From: Anas platyrhynchos
Taxonomy: Eukaryota; Chordata; Aves; Anseriformes; Anatidae
Length of the DNA: 64,000 nt
Assembly: GCF_047663525.1 (NCBI RefSeq)
Contig: NC_092602.1
Coordinates: 11,095,501 to 11,159,500, forward strand
Direction: 5' to 3'
A program made the position numbers and the translations under genes. Shown here piece after piece: positions 1 through 12,300 of this stretch. The notes beneath the pieces are model-generated. The model did no database searches. It had not been told where the DNA came from and saw only the letters and a program-made list of their open reading frames with translations. Positions within the stretch are counted from its first letter, which is position 1. Each line of letters starts with the position of its first letter.

Positions 1-92
1 AGAAAATCCTTCAACTGCTGCATCCACATGTGAAAAATTGGGGCTCTCTTTTGCGTATGTATGGTAGAGAGAGTAGCAAGATGGTTAAACAG
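1..92 (+). CDS. DGCR8: DGCR8 antepenultimate coding exon (partial at window edge)
   Basis: The frame begins with two bases of a split codon, then 30 codons ending MVKQ before donor gtgaag. It covers the last helix of dsRBD2 and the linker to the Drosha-binding tail. Confidence 0.95.
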
Positions 93-1096
93 GTGAAGAT
101 TATTTTCTTTGATTGTAATCTACCTTGTGATTGTATTGTTGCTTTTGTATATTTGTGGATTGTTTTTAATTACAGCAAAGCTTCAATGGTATCTTATTTC
201 AACATAATCCTGTTGTTCCCTGCCATGGTAAAGGCAGCATGCATTTGATGAGCAATTCTCAATTCTTCTGAATTGATTCTCATATCTTGCTATTGCTAAA
301 ACATAAAATTAGTGCTTTCATTGATAATTCTGTTAATGCTGTATTTTCTAGACTGAAAATATAAAACCTATTTAATGTGTAAGTAATTCATGTAAATCTA
401 TGTTATTGCTTAAAGAAATATAAATATCAGAGATAAAACTTCTTTTACATAAAACTTTTTATATGTTTATATATTTAAAAGCTCATCTGTTGTTGCTTAT
501 GGTTCTGTTGAATAGGAGACATCCGATAAAAGTGTGATAGAGCTTCAGCAGTATGCCAAAAAGAACAAGCCAAATCTGCACATCCTAAACAAGTTACAGG
601 AAGAAATGAAAAAATTGGCACAAGAAAGAGTGAGTATAAGCTCTTATTTTACTCTTTTTTAAAACTTATGTACAAACGAGATGAATGCCACAGGTAAGAC
701 TTACCACTTGTTTGTAGAATTTTTGCTTGTTTTCTACAATATCGCAGATAAGAAAAGTTGCTCAAAACTCGATTTTTCTAGTGTTTTTATTATTTTTGGA
801 GGAATGCTTTTAGAGAGACTTTCATCCTCTATTTGAGGTGGGCTTACGACCTAATTTTACTTCAATAAAATGGTTTTTAACATTAGAACAAGTTAGCTAT
901 TCACAGAGACTAATGCAAATTTGGCTAAAGTTGTGCAACATTTTAGAAGTGCTTTTTGTTATTATATTGTTGATGTGACTCTATGGTGGGCTTTGTTTTA
1001 TATCTTTTTTAGGAGGAAACACGAAAGAAACCCAAGATGACAATAGTAGAATCGGCTCAGCCTGGTAGTGAACCTCTGTGTACTGTTGATGTATAA
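1..1096 (+). CDS. DGCR8: DGCR8 C-terminal portion (last three coding exons; 5' part lies before the window)
   Basis: DGCR8 is the dsRNA-binding partner of Drosha in the nuclear Microprocessor that cleaves primary microRNAs. The window holds its last 95 codons in three exons: 1-92, 516-629 and 1013-1096 (TAA at 1094-1096). Donors are gtgaag at 93 and gtgagt at 630; acceptors are aatag and ttttag. The first exon encodes the end of the second dsRBD ([13 protein letters not shown], its last helix). The second encodes a charged helix ([14 protein letters not shown]), which in the human protein is the C-terminal tail that docks on Drosha. The third ends in EPLCTVDV, identical to the human C-terminus as I know it. 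Phases join without frameshift. The two introns in the window are 423 and 383 bp and hold nothing else I recognise. Confidence 0.97.
516..629 (+). CDS. DGCR8: DGCR8 penultimate coding exon
   Basis: Exactly 38 codons, phase 0 at both ends, from [10 protein letters not shown] to MKKLAQER, between acceptor aatag and donor gtgagt. It encodes the amphipathic C-terminal tail helix. Because it is in phase, skipping it would keep the frame but remove the Drosha-contact region. Confidence 0.96.
1013..1096 (+). CDS. DGCR8: DGCR8 last coding exon
   Basis: 28 codons including the TAA stop, following acceptor tttttag. It starts EETRKKPKM and ends EPLCTVDV. The 3' UTR follows directly. Confidence 0.96.
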   Translation, partial: EETRKKPKMTIVESAQPGSEPLCTVDV

Positions 1097-1465
1097 TGAA
1101 AAAATTCACGAGTGGGGAGCAATAACACAAATGGAGGAACTAGATTTTCAACAACTATTTAAAAATCTGTTTGCTGCAGAATGCAAGATAACTTTTAAAA
1201 TCCAAGCTGCTTCAGTTATGCATTGTTCTTTTTGCATCATCAGGGCAATATTACTTTTTCCTTTTTTCTTTTTTTTATACCTCTGAGATATGTACGTTTA
1301 AAGGATTGATCACAAAGATCTCTACTTGGGCAAATGCACAGAGGACAGGCATGTTCACACAGGATAAATTCAAGCAAGCACTTTTTCCTTGAAAACCATC
1401 CATGTTTGAAATGGATGTGTTTTAAGGATGAAATTCAGAATTTCTATGTACAGGTTAAAGCTGAT

Positions 1466-1507
1466 ACTATATATATATACACACACATACATATATATGT
1501 ATATATA
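1466..1507. repeat. (TA)n/(CA)n microsatellite
   Basis: A compound run of TA, CA and TA dinucleotides inside the DGCR8 3' UTR. It could form a weak hairpin in RNA. It explains the short tyrosine/isoleucine-rich reading frames seen there on both strands. Confidence 0.9.
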
Positions 1508-4500
1508 AAAGAAATATATGTACATCTTCTTGTATGAACATGCCTAAAACTATTTTTGTGAAAAGTTTTGTTGCATTTCAGCACATAATAATATGCACTG
1601 ATAAGACACTTTGGTGACAAATACATGAAAATGATGAGCAATGTTCCTAATGCCATAGGATTAGGCCAGTAATGCTGTTTATTTTGTTTTGTTCTGTTAT
1701 TTCGTCTCCTGCCAGGCTTAGTTATTCAAGATCACAGTATGCAGATATTTTTTACTACTTGAAAAGAACAAGTATACCTGGTAGTGTTAAGAGCAACAGG
1801 CTGGATATTCAAAATCATTGGGATTTATGTTAACTGAAAAGAGCCTATGTTAGTTTACAGATCAGTTGAAAGGGGAAAAATAAGGCTCTACTTATTAGAT
1901 TTAAATGAAAACTGCAATTTGAAAGACTGTTTTCAAAGCTTGGAGCCAAAATGTAATCGAACATGGTTGGCAGTCTGAAAATATTTTGCCAGTATGGTGT
2001 TTAAACATGTTCCACTCCCTTCTCCCAGCAATAAAAAGTTTCTCATTTCATTGGAGTCAGAATACACCTGACTTAAGTCTTAATTTGCACCATAAAATAA
2101 AAAAAATAAAAGAAAAAATTAGGAGTAATAACAGCAACTACAAGAAATATGAAATAACTGCAGCAATTTAGTTTTTTTAAAAAGCTTTGTTTTTACATTT
2201 TTAATTACATTTTTAGTTTTTGAAGAAAATGTAACTTCTGCAATGAAAATTAGAATGTAGATTTGGAATATGACATAGAGTAATGAGTAGAATGAGACCA
2301 TAACAAGTTTTACTGATAAATAGGAAAATCACAAATATGCAACTACTATAAAATACAATCTTAGAAAACAGGCAGTACTCACTATGTCATCTGAGGCTTT
2401 ATTACATTAAGCACAGAAGAAACAGTTTTGGCTGTAGTGAAAGCACTGCTTTATGAGTTTTTTTTTCTTCATTTGGTGTTGTTTACTGGGTGATTGCAGT
2501 AAGTCTTCTCTTAGAACCATTTTTGTGGGTTCTTTGGTCTCTTATAAAAGAAGAGAATAAAAACCAAGCTGGTGGTAGGGCTTCAATGATTTACCCAAGA
2601 GTTGTACTGGTATATTTTACACTCCTGTAGGAGTGAAAGAGGTCAGTTTTTAATTGCTGCAGCTCCTGGTACTTACCTGGACAGTGGTCTGGGGGCTTGG
2701 GATAGGGAGGGGAGAAAGGGAATGTTCTTAGTTTGTTGTTTGTGTTTTTTTATTATTATTACTATTTTATTTTATTGTTTAATACCATGTTACATATAGA
2801 GTGCTGCAGTATAATGAATTTTGTGCCTACTGGATTTTAACAATATTGGCATCAGTATTGTCTACACCTCCTTTAAGATCATACCTGTTATTTTGGAAAT
2901 ACATGGATTTTGATTTTTATCTCAAGCTTATGTTGCATATAATGCTTGAGATTAAATGGGAGTCCTGGAGTCTTACCCATTTCTATTTGAATGATATGCT
3001 CAGAGGTCTCTGCAAATATGAATTCTCCCACTGTTCCTTATTATATTTAGCTTTTCAGTTCTGCAAATTGTAATCCTGTTATAGCAGGATACGGGTAGTT
3101 GGAAGACTTGGAAGACTATACATAAAATATTATTTAAAGAAGTGGCCTATCTACAAAAAAAAAATGCCTCTGCTTTTTTTTTTTTAATTTAGTATAGCTT
3201 TAATAAATTTCCATCTTTTAAGAAAGGTGTATAATATTGGTGCAGTACTGACAAGCAGTAATTACTGTTTGTCTCTGTTTTTTTATTTTTTTCATAAAGA
3301 CAGGGCTTATATCTTCTATGCCTAAATGTATTACTGCATTAGATAGGGTTTACTTCAGCTTATGTTTTCAGCAGAAAAAAACTTTACTTGGACAGCACTG
3401 TAAAAGACAAATCACCCTTGTAGATCCTTTATTTTTCTGAAATCAGAATGTCAATGTTTTTGCAGATTACCTGCAGAATATACATAGATGCCTCACTTAA
3501 AAATTTGATTTCATTATTTTTAAGAGGATTGCTGTATTACCTCAGTCTGCCACTATCAGAATCACAATGTGACCATTGCCCTTAATAAAAACATCCAGAG
3601 ATTTCATTGTGAACCAAAGCCTAGAAGATATATTATGCATTCTAAACAAAAACAAACAAAAAAAGATGGTATTAGACCTTGCTGCAGCCTTTAACTGGAG
3701 AGATGTCCAGAAAATAGCGCAATAACTGCTGGAACAAACAACTTAACTGCTGTTTATTGTCATTGTGAAGTATTCTTGTGTTTTAATGTTTACTATTGTT
3801 TGGAGTGTAACAGTCTTGCATTTGCACATAAGCACGAGCTGCTGTGATAGAGGATAGATCATTGCATTAACTTCAGCTTCTGCATGAACACTTACAGTGT
3901 GATTCAAGATGTATCCTAAATTTGTCTTGTAACTCTTGTGTGTTTTCTAGGTAATCGGCTGTAAGGGTTTAGATCTTGATTATATGAATGCATAAAAACA
4001 GCTGCTGCTTTTGTCACTGACATTTGTTCTTTATCCCTTCTATATACAGAGGAGGATGGGTATTTTTATAGGGATGGAGTGTATTTTTAAGAACTGTTCC
4101 ATCCTTTGGGAGTTACAGTTGTGCTTTGCATATTATGTGCTTTTTGACAAAAGTGTGGTATATTGACTTCAAGGGTTAAATTAGTGTGCATTCAAATCTT
4201 TATGGTACTGATGGAAAACTTACTGTGACTTCCAGTGAATAGTCAGATGCTACCTATTTAAACACCAGTAATTCAGCTTTTTCTTACATATTTATTAAAC
4301 AAAACTGACAAAGTAGTTGGGTACTCAGATAATTTGGGAAGACTGTTATGCATAAAATTAATTGTTGTATGTAAACTTCCACTTCCCTGTGATGCTGTTA
4401 GGCTTTATACAAATACATTTGTAACACCCAGGTATTTAAAAGCATGATTATATCTTATTAATTCTCTAGACTGTACTTTAGTTCTAGAGCAAAATTCAGG

Positions 4501-4834
4501 AAGTGATAGCTGCCTAACTTTCCGCAGGAAGAAACGTGAAGTGCAAGAAGCCATGCTGTTCTTAACCAAATAAAACGTTCAGTTACAGTATTCTGATGTG
4601 TATCTGAGATGGGAAAGTGGGAAAAAAATCAATCTTATTGCCCAAGTAGGTAACAATGGTTGCTGTATGAATTGTATTGGGTGCAGTTGCTTGATGCCAG
4701 TGCTAAATTGGTACAACTATAAAGCCTCATTTTCACTGAGCCTCTGCTTGCTTTTTTTTCTGCACAATCATATAAGCCTATGTGTTTGGTCTTTGAGTAC
4801 TACATGTGTATTTTTCAGACAATTAGTTTTGAGC

Positions 4835-4840
4835 AATAAA
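4835..4840 (+). terminator. DGCR8: Candidate DGCR8 polyadenylation signal (AATAAA)
   Basis: Canonical AATAAA in gagcaataaagtttg, followed about 30 bp later by GT-containing sequence. It is the last good plus-strand hexamer before the opposing gene's 3' end. Confidence 0.5.
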
Positions 4841-4860
4841 GTTTGATTATTATAAAATGC

Positions 4861-5928
4861 TGCAGTGTGATCAGTATTTTGATAACTTAAGCACATTTAG
4901 AAAAAGGAACTTTGATCCTTTGCTTCCTGTAGATATATTGAAATACAAATTAGATCAGTATGGGCTTACTGGTTATGGAAGTAGTCGTTGACTTTTTTGG
5001 AAAGGAACTGAATGCATACAAGGTTAAACAGCATTGGAGGGGAAGTTGTGTTTAATTTTTTTCAGAAATTGGAATTTGTATTTTTTACTTAAGTTGTGTC
5101 AGTTTGGAACAACACAATCTAATGCTGCAATTTTTGGTACCTGCTGTCATGTGCCTAACTGGACAGAAAGGAGTATTAGCAAGTCTGTGCGTGCTGTAAC
5201 AAAAGTTTTTTTTTCAGTCCATACTAAATGTACATTAAAAGTACTTTCAATAACTTTGATTTTAAAATGTTTTTTCCTTCTAACAGTCAGTCTATCCTAT
5301 GATGTGGATCAGGCTCCCTTCAATTAATACTAGGCTCTGAGCACCTGTCAAGATGTATGAATCTTGACTGGACAGCAAACTCATGCAAGGGTAGGAATCT
5401 CAAACAGGTTTATCCTCACAACCAATACATACGTGCGAAGTGTGATTTAAGATGCTAAGCTTTGTAGTTCCTAGGGTTCACTAACACCACTCTCGCTCAT
5501 CACCAGGTGCCTGCAATCTATGTTTATTGTGTTAAGGTTCTGCAGTAAATGCAACTGCATTTTTCTTTTATTGCACAGGGCTCTGAGTAAAACAGAGAAG
5601 ATAGCTGAGATAAGATCTTTGAATCTAGTGCAGAGATGGTGTTGAAAACATTTTGTTCAAAAGTACTTCAGTTATAACCTCAAAAACTGAGTAAGTTGAG
5701 TTCAAGCTACCTTCTCCTTCAGTAATACAGCTGTGGGATAACATTTAAGGCTGTATCACAACTGTATAAAGAGTGAGGCCACTATATATTAATTCACTCA
5801 CCTTGGTTTCCCTCTGAGGGCAGGAGGAGAAAAGCAGAATTTGGCTTAATGGTATGTAACTAAATTTGATTCAAATTAGTATTATGATGAAATAACTTGG
5901 AAGCCTTGCAGCCACTCTGTTGTAGAGA
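4861..5928. other. Convergent intergenic spacer between DGCR8 and TRMT2A
   Basis: About 1 kb with no supported exon on either strand. It holds two further minus-strand AATAAA hexamers (TTTATT at 5523-5528 and 5567-5572) that could serve longer TRMT2A 3' UTRs. Otherwise I see nothing in it. Confidence 0.5.
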
Positions 5929-5934
5929 TTTATT
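5929..5934 (-). terminator. TRMT2A: Candidate TRMT2A polyadenylation signal
   Basis: TTTATT on the plus strand, i.e. AATAAA on the TRMT2A strand, about 70 bp after the stop codon. This would give a very short 3' UTR; distal alternatives lie at 5567 and 5523. Confidence 0.5.
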
Positions 5935-6001
5935 ACCTGGGTGTTAGAGCGACAATGTTATTGAAGCAGTTAACAAGCAAAAGAAGTTTCTGGAAAGTAT
6001 C

Positions 6002-6305
6002 TCATAGGACTTGAGTTGATTCCCTCTCTTTGGATGATGTATCTATGCATGTATCCATAGAAGTTGTCTGGCTTGCATCAACGTTAGACGGGTTGGTACT
6101 GTCCAAGCACTCTGAATCACATCCTGCTGTTGTGACTTGAGTATCATCAGGCTTCGCTTCTGCAGAGCTTCCGTTTGTATATTCAACCCTTTCAAAGAAT
6201 ATCAGTAACTCACAGTGCCTTGTCTGAGGGAAGAGATCCACAGCCATCGCTTTAACAGGACGGAAAGAGGCTCCTTTGACTCGGTTGGAAGGGGCACGGC
6301 AAAGA
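6002..6305 (-). CDS. TRMT2A: TRMT2A last coding exon
   Basis: 304 bp including the stop, residues 558-658. Conserved through [22 protein letters not shown], then a divergent Ser/Thr/Asp-rich tail ending STQVL. Acceptor caag. Confidence 0.94.
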
Positions 6306-9300
6306 CTTGATGGGAAAAGGGAACAGGAACTGTATTAGTATTTTAGTGTACTGTTCATCGCTTAGAAGAGTATGCTACTACTCTAAGAAAGGCTTTTCTT
6401 CCCCTAGCCTCATTCCATAATAGGGTTAGTCAGCACCCTGAGTACTTCCATTATTACACATTATTAGGTAACACAGCTCCAAGCTTGCTTTGTAGCAGCT
6501 GTCAGCTGTTTTACAGTGGAAAAAAAAATCAGTAAACATGACTTAAAAGCCAGCCTCAGCCCTCCACCCCAAAAATCAATTTTTCTTACCATATTTACTT
6601 ATTTATCCAAGAATTACTCACTCTATAAAGTTATTCATTGCAGCTCTGGGATTACAGGATACATAGATAAGCTTCTTCAGCTGTTCAGCTCTTCTAATTG
6701 CAAGGATTACCTTGGAGTCTAGATGATCAAAAGCAAGAAAGCTGAGAGCAAGTTTTGTGTGCATCACCAGATGTCCAGAAGTATTCCAAGTTGTACTCAA
6801 GCATGAACAAAACTAGTGGAATACTCAGCTGCTTCAAGTTACAGTTAAAGCCTCCCACTTTATTTGTTCCACTGGTATTTTCTTTGGCACACTACCAAAC
6901 ATCAGCTAGGAGAATGGACTTAAAACAGAAAAGGTAAACTTACGCAGTCCTGCTCGTGGCGGATCTACAATGGTAATTAGGTTCTGGGGAGCTAATATGT
7001 TAATTAAGGAAGGAACGATATCTTCAGCCTTCCCACAATGAAATTCGATGTTATTCAGTTCTATTAAACAAAGAAACAAGGTGTTAATCAGAGTACTTAT
7101 CAAGTCAAAGCATCTTTCAATACACTCAAGTTGGATATTAAAGTCTTACATCTTAGAAACTATGGGTTATTTAGTCTACCCTGATCCAGTGCAACTTAAA
7201 CAACCACTGACTGGTACTTCAAATTATTTAAACAGCAGTAACTTAAGCATGCTCCATTATCTAGAATAAAGCAAAAGCCCACAAAAAGCAGATACTGTTA
7301 AGAGTTTTATTTATGAGGCTAGATGGAGCTTTGTTTCACTTTTTTTTCTTCTAAACTGGAACGTTTCAATGTAAAAGTAATGTTGGCTGTTAGTCAACAA
7401 GAAAAATGACTGCAGAGATTAGCATACGTATTTTCAGCAGATATAGTTAAAATGGGTAAGATTACTATCAACAACATGTAATTCCAAGCTCCTTAGTATG
7501 GTGAAGAAGTAGCTATGTAACTACTGTGCTTGGAAAACAAAGAATGCTTGGAAATGACTATGCTTGGAAAAAACAAAGATCTTAGAATTTTAGCTTAACT
7601 AACCGTTTATCTGGGCATTCGCTTTGGCATCCTGCACAGCTTCTTGGCAGAGTTCAATTCCAATCACTTTCTTTACTTTCTACAGAATCAAGGGAAAAAG
7701 ATCAGCCTATGGTACAGAGATGTAAATATAAGTTACTCATAGCATCAGCAATTTACTGCATGTGAACTTTTACTTACAGGTGGTTACTTTTCTAGCTTGC
7801 AGCTAGAAAAGAGTCCAAGAGACCTCTGCAAGTACCAGGGGCATTTTGACTGGAATTCTCAGATGAACATCATCTATCCCATTAGACTCTTATTATGCTA
7901 GGTTTTTGGTTTTTTGGAGGGCTAAACTTCCTTAACATTATTTACTCTACTTCATAAGATATGCGAGTATGACAAAAGTTGGTTATTCCTATCTAAAGAT
8001 TTCTGAGAAAGCTCTAACTAGTTAAGTGGACAAATCTTTTCTAGTAAATTTTGGCTGTCTGACAGAACTACTGCCTCTTTTGACTGAATTTAAAGATAAT
8101 TTAGGGTATTTAACATAAGAGTGAGCTTTCGTAATGATTTGTTAAAACAGCCACAGGCAATTTAGTTAGAAATTAATTTTAAAACTTAAGATATCATGCA
8201 TTTCATTTCAAGTACATCAAGTATTTTCTTTCATTATAAGTATAACAAAAGAGGTACACCTGAATGTTAATTGTAGATTATATCCAGGAAGAGACGTTAA
8301 TCACCTTGGCTAAAGAAATCCCGATAGTTCCTGTACCACAGCAAATGTCAAGTACCGTGCTCTCTTGGCTCAGTTGTGCCCACTCCCTAATGGCAGTATA
8401 CAAAACTTCTGCAGCCTGTGTATTTACCTGTGAAAATATATGTCAAGTAGGTCTACTTTTTTATAAGCAGTAAATGTTTTTTTTAATAAGTCTTATAAAA
8501 GCAAATTTTCTTTTTCCTTCTTTCTAAGAAAGAACTTCACATCAAGTTATCATCAAATAACTGATCTACAAGATCACCATTGCATTGTAAAAGTCTCATT
8601 CAGTTCTTTCTGAGAAGGAATGTTTTGGTATCTATATTCCAGTAAACACAAGGCATTTTCTACAGTACCTAAAAAGTAAGTTTGAAAACTAGAGGAAACA
8701 ACAAACAAAATGATTAAGGAAAATGCTACAAAACAAAGGATTTTAAAAATACTTCCAGTCCTTGAACAGGAATGGAATGAGTAGATTCAAACCCAGGAGA
8801 ATATAACCATGACAAGACACTCATCAAGCTTTACTTTAACCTCATCTGTAAACCTGCTTTAATATAAATGCTGTAATCATGCCTTCTTGTAAAGGAAGTA
8901 GTACACAGCAAGTTCACCAAACCAGTGCCTCTATTTTGCATTCTCTAACTTAAAGGGCAAGTAAAGTCCACCACGTGAAAATAAATAAATGCATAGCAGT
9001 AGACTAAAATCTAAGGCAAATAATAGAAAATACAGCCTATCTTCAATGTATGTATGATCCCAGGTGGTAACGTATTTCCTTCCTATTTGAGTACTTGTTT
9101 TCCATTTACACAGCAGAGGCTACTTACTTTTGAAGCTTAAAAGCAGGGAAGAATCACATTTTGGAAAACCAAGCAAAAATTACAAAGATTACTGAACTGC
9201 CTATTGCATGTTCTGTACAATGCCATTCAAGAGGAGACAAATGATATTAAAATACTGAATTAGTAAAACCAAGTCACTTTGAACATGCTCCCCATCAAGT

Positions 9301-12300
9301 TTATGCTCATTTACTGAGTTTTTACAGCAGAACATAATACTTAGATGTATTTAATCACAGCAAATATATAAAAGGTTGTATCTCTTAAATATGTACTATC
9401 TCACTACGCTGCAACAGCTCATCTTAGAGGCAATAATGCAAATCCAAGTAAATTAGAAACTTAATATCAGCCTTACTTGAAAAAATGCATGAGGAGAAAT
9501 TCTAAATTTTAGGCCAAGAAGTTCTTCATATATGTACTTATCACCAGCCACATGCTCCAAAGGCAAGTCTTCTAAATTGGGAGATTTCCTGGTAGAAGGG
9601 GAGAAACAAACAAAAGCAAGCAATTATGTTTATTACAATTTTTTTTATTTTTTTTACCAAAAAGTGTTATCTTAAAAACTGTACTACTGCACAGTAGTTT
9701 ATAACATGGCAACATTTATCACATTCTTTTAGAGACCACCTTGGAATTTTTTCTTTTAAATCTCGTTTCACTGACACAAAGAGTTTGACCTACATTGTCT
9801 CTAGATGAAGATAAGGTGGACTTTGTGCTCTGTGGAAGATGATGAGGAGATGAAAAATTATGTAAAATAGGAAAGAAAAAAAATGACATGAAATTTACTT
9901 GTTGATAACAATAAGTACCCATCTAATATAGCAAACACTTTCACAGCTTGATGGCCACTAACTAGTAGCAGTTCTGCTCATTTAAACCCTAGCTGCCTTT
10001 ACTCAGTGACCGCTACAGGAAAACTGGAAGTTTCAGGAATCTTTTGTGGAAAAGGTTCAGCAAAGTAATAATGCTGCTGCTACTTTTAGGAATTAGCAAA
10101 CAACAAGAATCCCACTGCCAGCAGAATTCCCCAAAGCAAAACCAAGTTCCTTACCTTTGGCCTTCCTCCACAAAGTACAGAGAAGTAATGCCACTGTCCC
10201 TTCCCATCCCCTCTGTGAAGTATTTCGCCAGAGAGACTTTTAGGTCAGCGAGCTCTTCTTTGCTTAATTTCTGAAGGTTTCATTTGAAAAGAGAGAGAAT
10301 AATATTCTTAGTGACTTGGAAGATATGATATAGTGTATGCCTGCTATATACTTCTATATGCTTAAAGAAGACATACATTAATTGTTCATTTGCATTTATC
10401 AGATTATTCTAAATAAAAAAGCAGTAATGCAGAGTAAACCAGGCTAAGTCATTATTCTATTTCTCTTTCACATTCACTCTTTATAAAATTAGATTTATGT
10501 AATTTAAAACTGTGCATCTGGGCTGCACTTTATATATCATCTTAAATACCTGAGGATTAAAATAAACAATTGCCATAATGTGGCCATTCCTGCTGGTACG
10601 GACTGTGAGCTGTTTCCAGTGACCTTCATAGGTTTCTGGGCTGTAAACTGAGTAAGGAGTTGACCTGCAATTTTCAGAAGCTCAGTTACTTAACAAGGAA
10701 CTATTTTTTGCATGACATTCAAGTTGATTGAAACAAAAGCAGCTCACCATGCAAAGTGATGAAAAATGTTAAGTACAAACAGAGACTACATTGGTCTGTC
10801 AAGAGAAGAATGACTTCCAAATCTTAATTAAGAAAAAAAAAAAAGAGATTAATAGATCTCCAATCACAAAATAATCTCTCCCTAGCTTTCATAATCCTCT
10901 TACCTCTTATCCATTTTAACCCATCCAAAATTATAGATAGGATATAGGCAGCCTCTCACCACATTCAGGGAACAACACAACTTTTTATAAATGCCTTCAT
11001 CAGCTTCTGTGTTCCACACTAAGTTGAAAACTTTCCATATTCAAGATTGTTCTGAGTTTCCATTTTTCAGAATTCAACTGCTTTTCAAAGCAACTGCTCC
11101 TTTTCTAAGAAGTGTGACTGCTCACAGATTTACCACTTTTGTTTTATTGACTTGTAGGCTGATTCTTCTCTAAGTCAGTAAAGCACACAATTGACTTTAG
11201 TTGTTCAAGTTCCTCTTTTAACAATTTTTCAGAATAAAATTTTCTTTACAGTTATTGGAAAAAGCTCTTAAATAACAGGCACTTTCACGTGTAGACTTCT
11301 GTTATCTCGTCACTAGCAATAAAGCTGTGTTATACTGGTATCTGCCCCTCCATCTCAAAACATCTGAGCAAGAACAAGGGACATACACCCAGTGATCAAG
11401 GCACAAGATGCAAATGTCAAAGAACTGCTAAAGAATGAGACTGGTATATCCTTAGGTCATAAAGTTCAGAACAAACACTAAACTTTTCACTTTAATTTTA
11501 TGAATATTTTTGAGTCATCAAAACATTGAAAGAAAATTCAGTTTACTTATGCTCACCTTATGTAGTCTTGAAATGCTTTTACTACTTTTTTGGCAATAGC
11601 AGGAATGTGAATAGTATCAAATGGCTCCACTACAGCGCACGTACCACCCTTGTATTTGCCAAGACGACAACCCACAGTTTTGTCTTCTTGATTTACACCA
11701 ATCCCAATCAAAAACTCACATTTGTTGCGATATTCGGTCTAGATTTAAAATAAAGTTATGTAAGATATTTATACAGCACTTACTTGTACATACCAAGTTT
11801 ATCTGAAAACAACCTTCACGTGGTTAAACGTACTTGCAGAAGGCCACAAGCCATTTCAGTTCATATGGAAGATATTCCTGAACTTTGATGTATGAGAACT
11901 AACCACAATAATGAACAAGAATTAAGTAAATCATGTTACTCTAAAAGCAAAACACTGCATTCTTTGAAAGATGTTTTTATGAGCTTACAACACAAACTTC
12001 TGGGGTCAGCATGCTCACTTTAAAGATAGAATATCCAGGTAAGCATTTCTCTGCTTCCTGTAAATATTTCCACACACTATTTACACGAAAGGCAATGATG
12101 TTTAAAATTCATCATTCATTACGCAATGAAGACAAATACTCAGTTTGTCTGCAGTCTCTTAAGACCAACTAATCAATTTTGCCCTAATCTCATCAACCCC
12201 ATTCCATCCTCAACTTTGGATGACATTACCTGTAACGGTGATGCTTTCACTCCCTCTACTGGGCAGCACATTTTGTTATACTTCTGCTTCTGCACGAACA

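Larger units (their letters stand above)
1097..4860 (+). other. DGCR8: DGCR8 3' UTR (extent inferred)
   Basis: This AT-rich stretch has no supported coding exon. It holds several AATAAA hexamers on the plus strand, for example at 2030, 3202, 4569 and 4835. I place the distal end near 4860 because the 4835 signal is followed by GT-containing sequence and is the last strong one before the convergent TRMT2A 3' end. Shorter UTRs using an upstream signal are equally possible; transcript data would decide. Confidence 0.5.
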
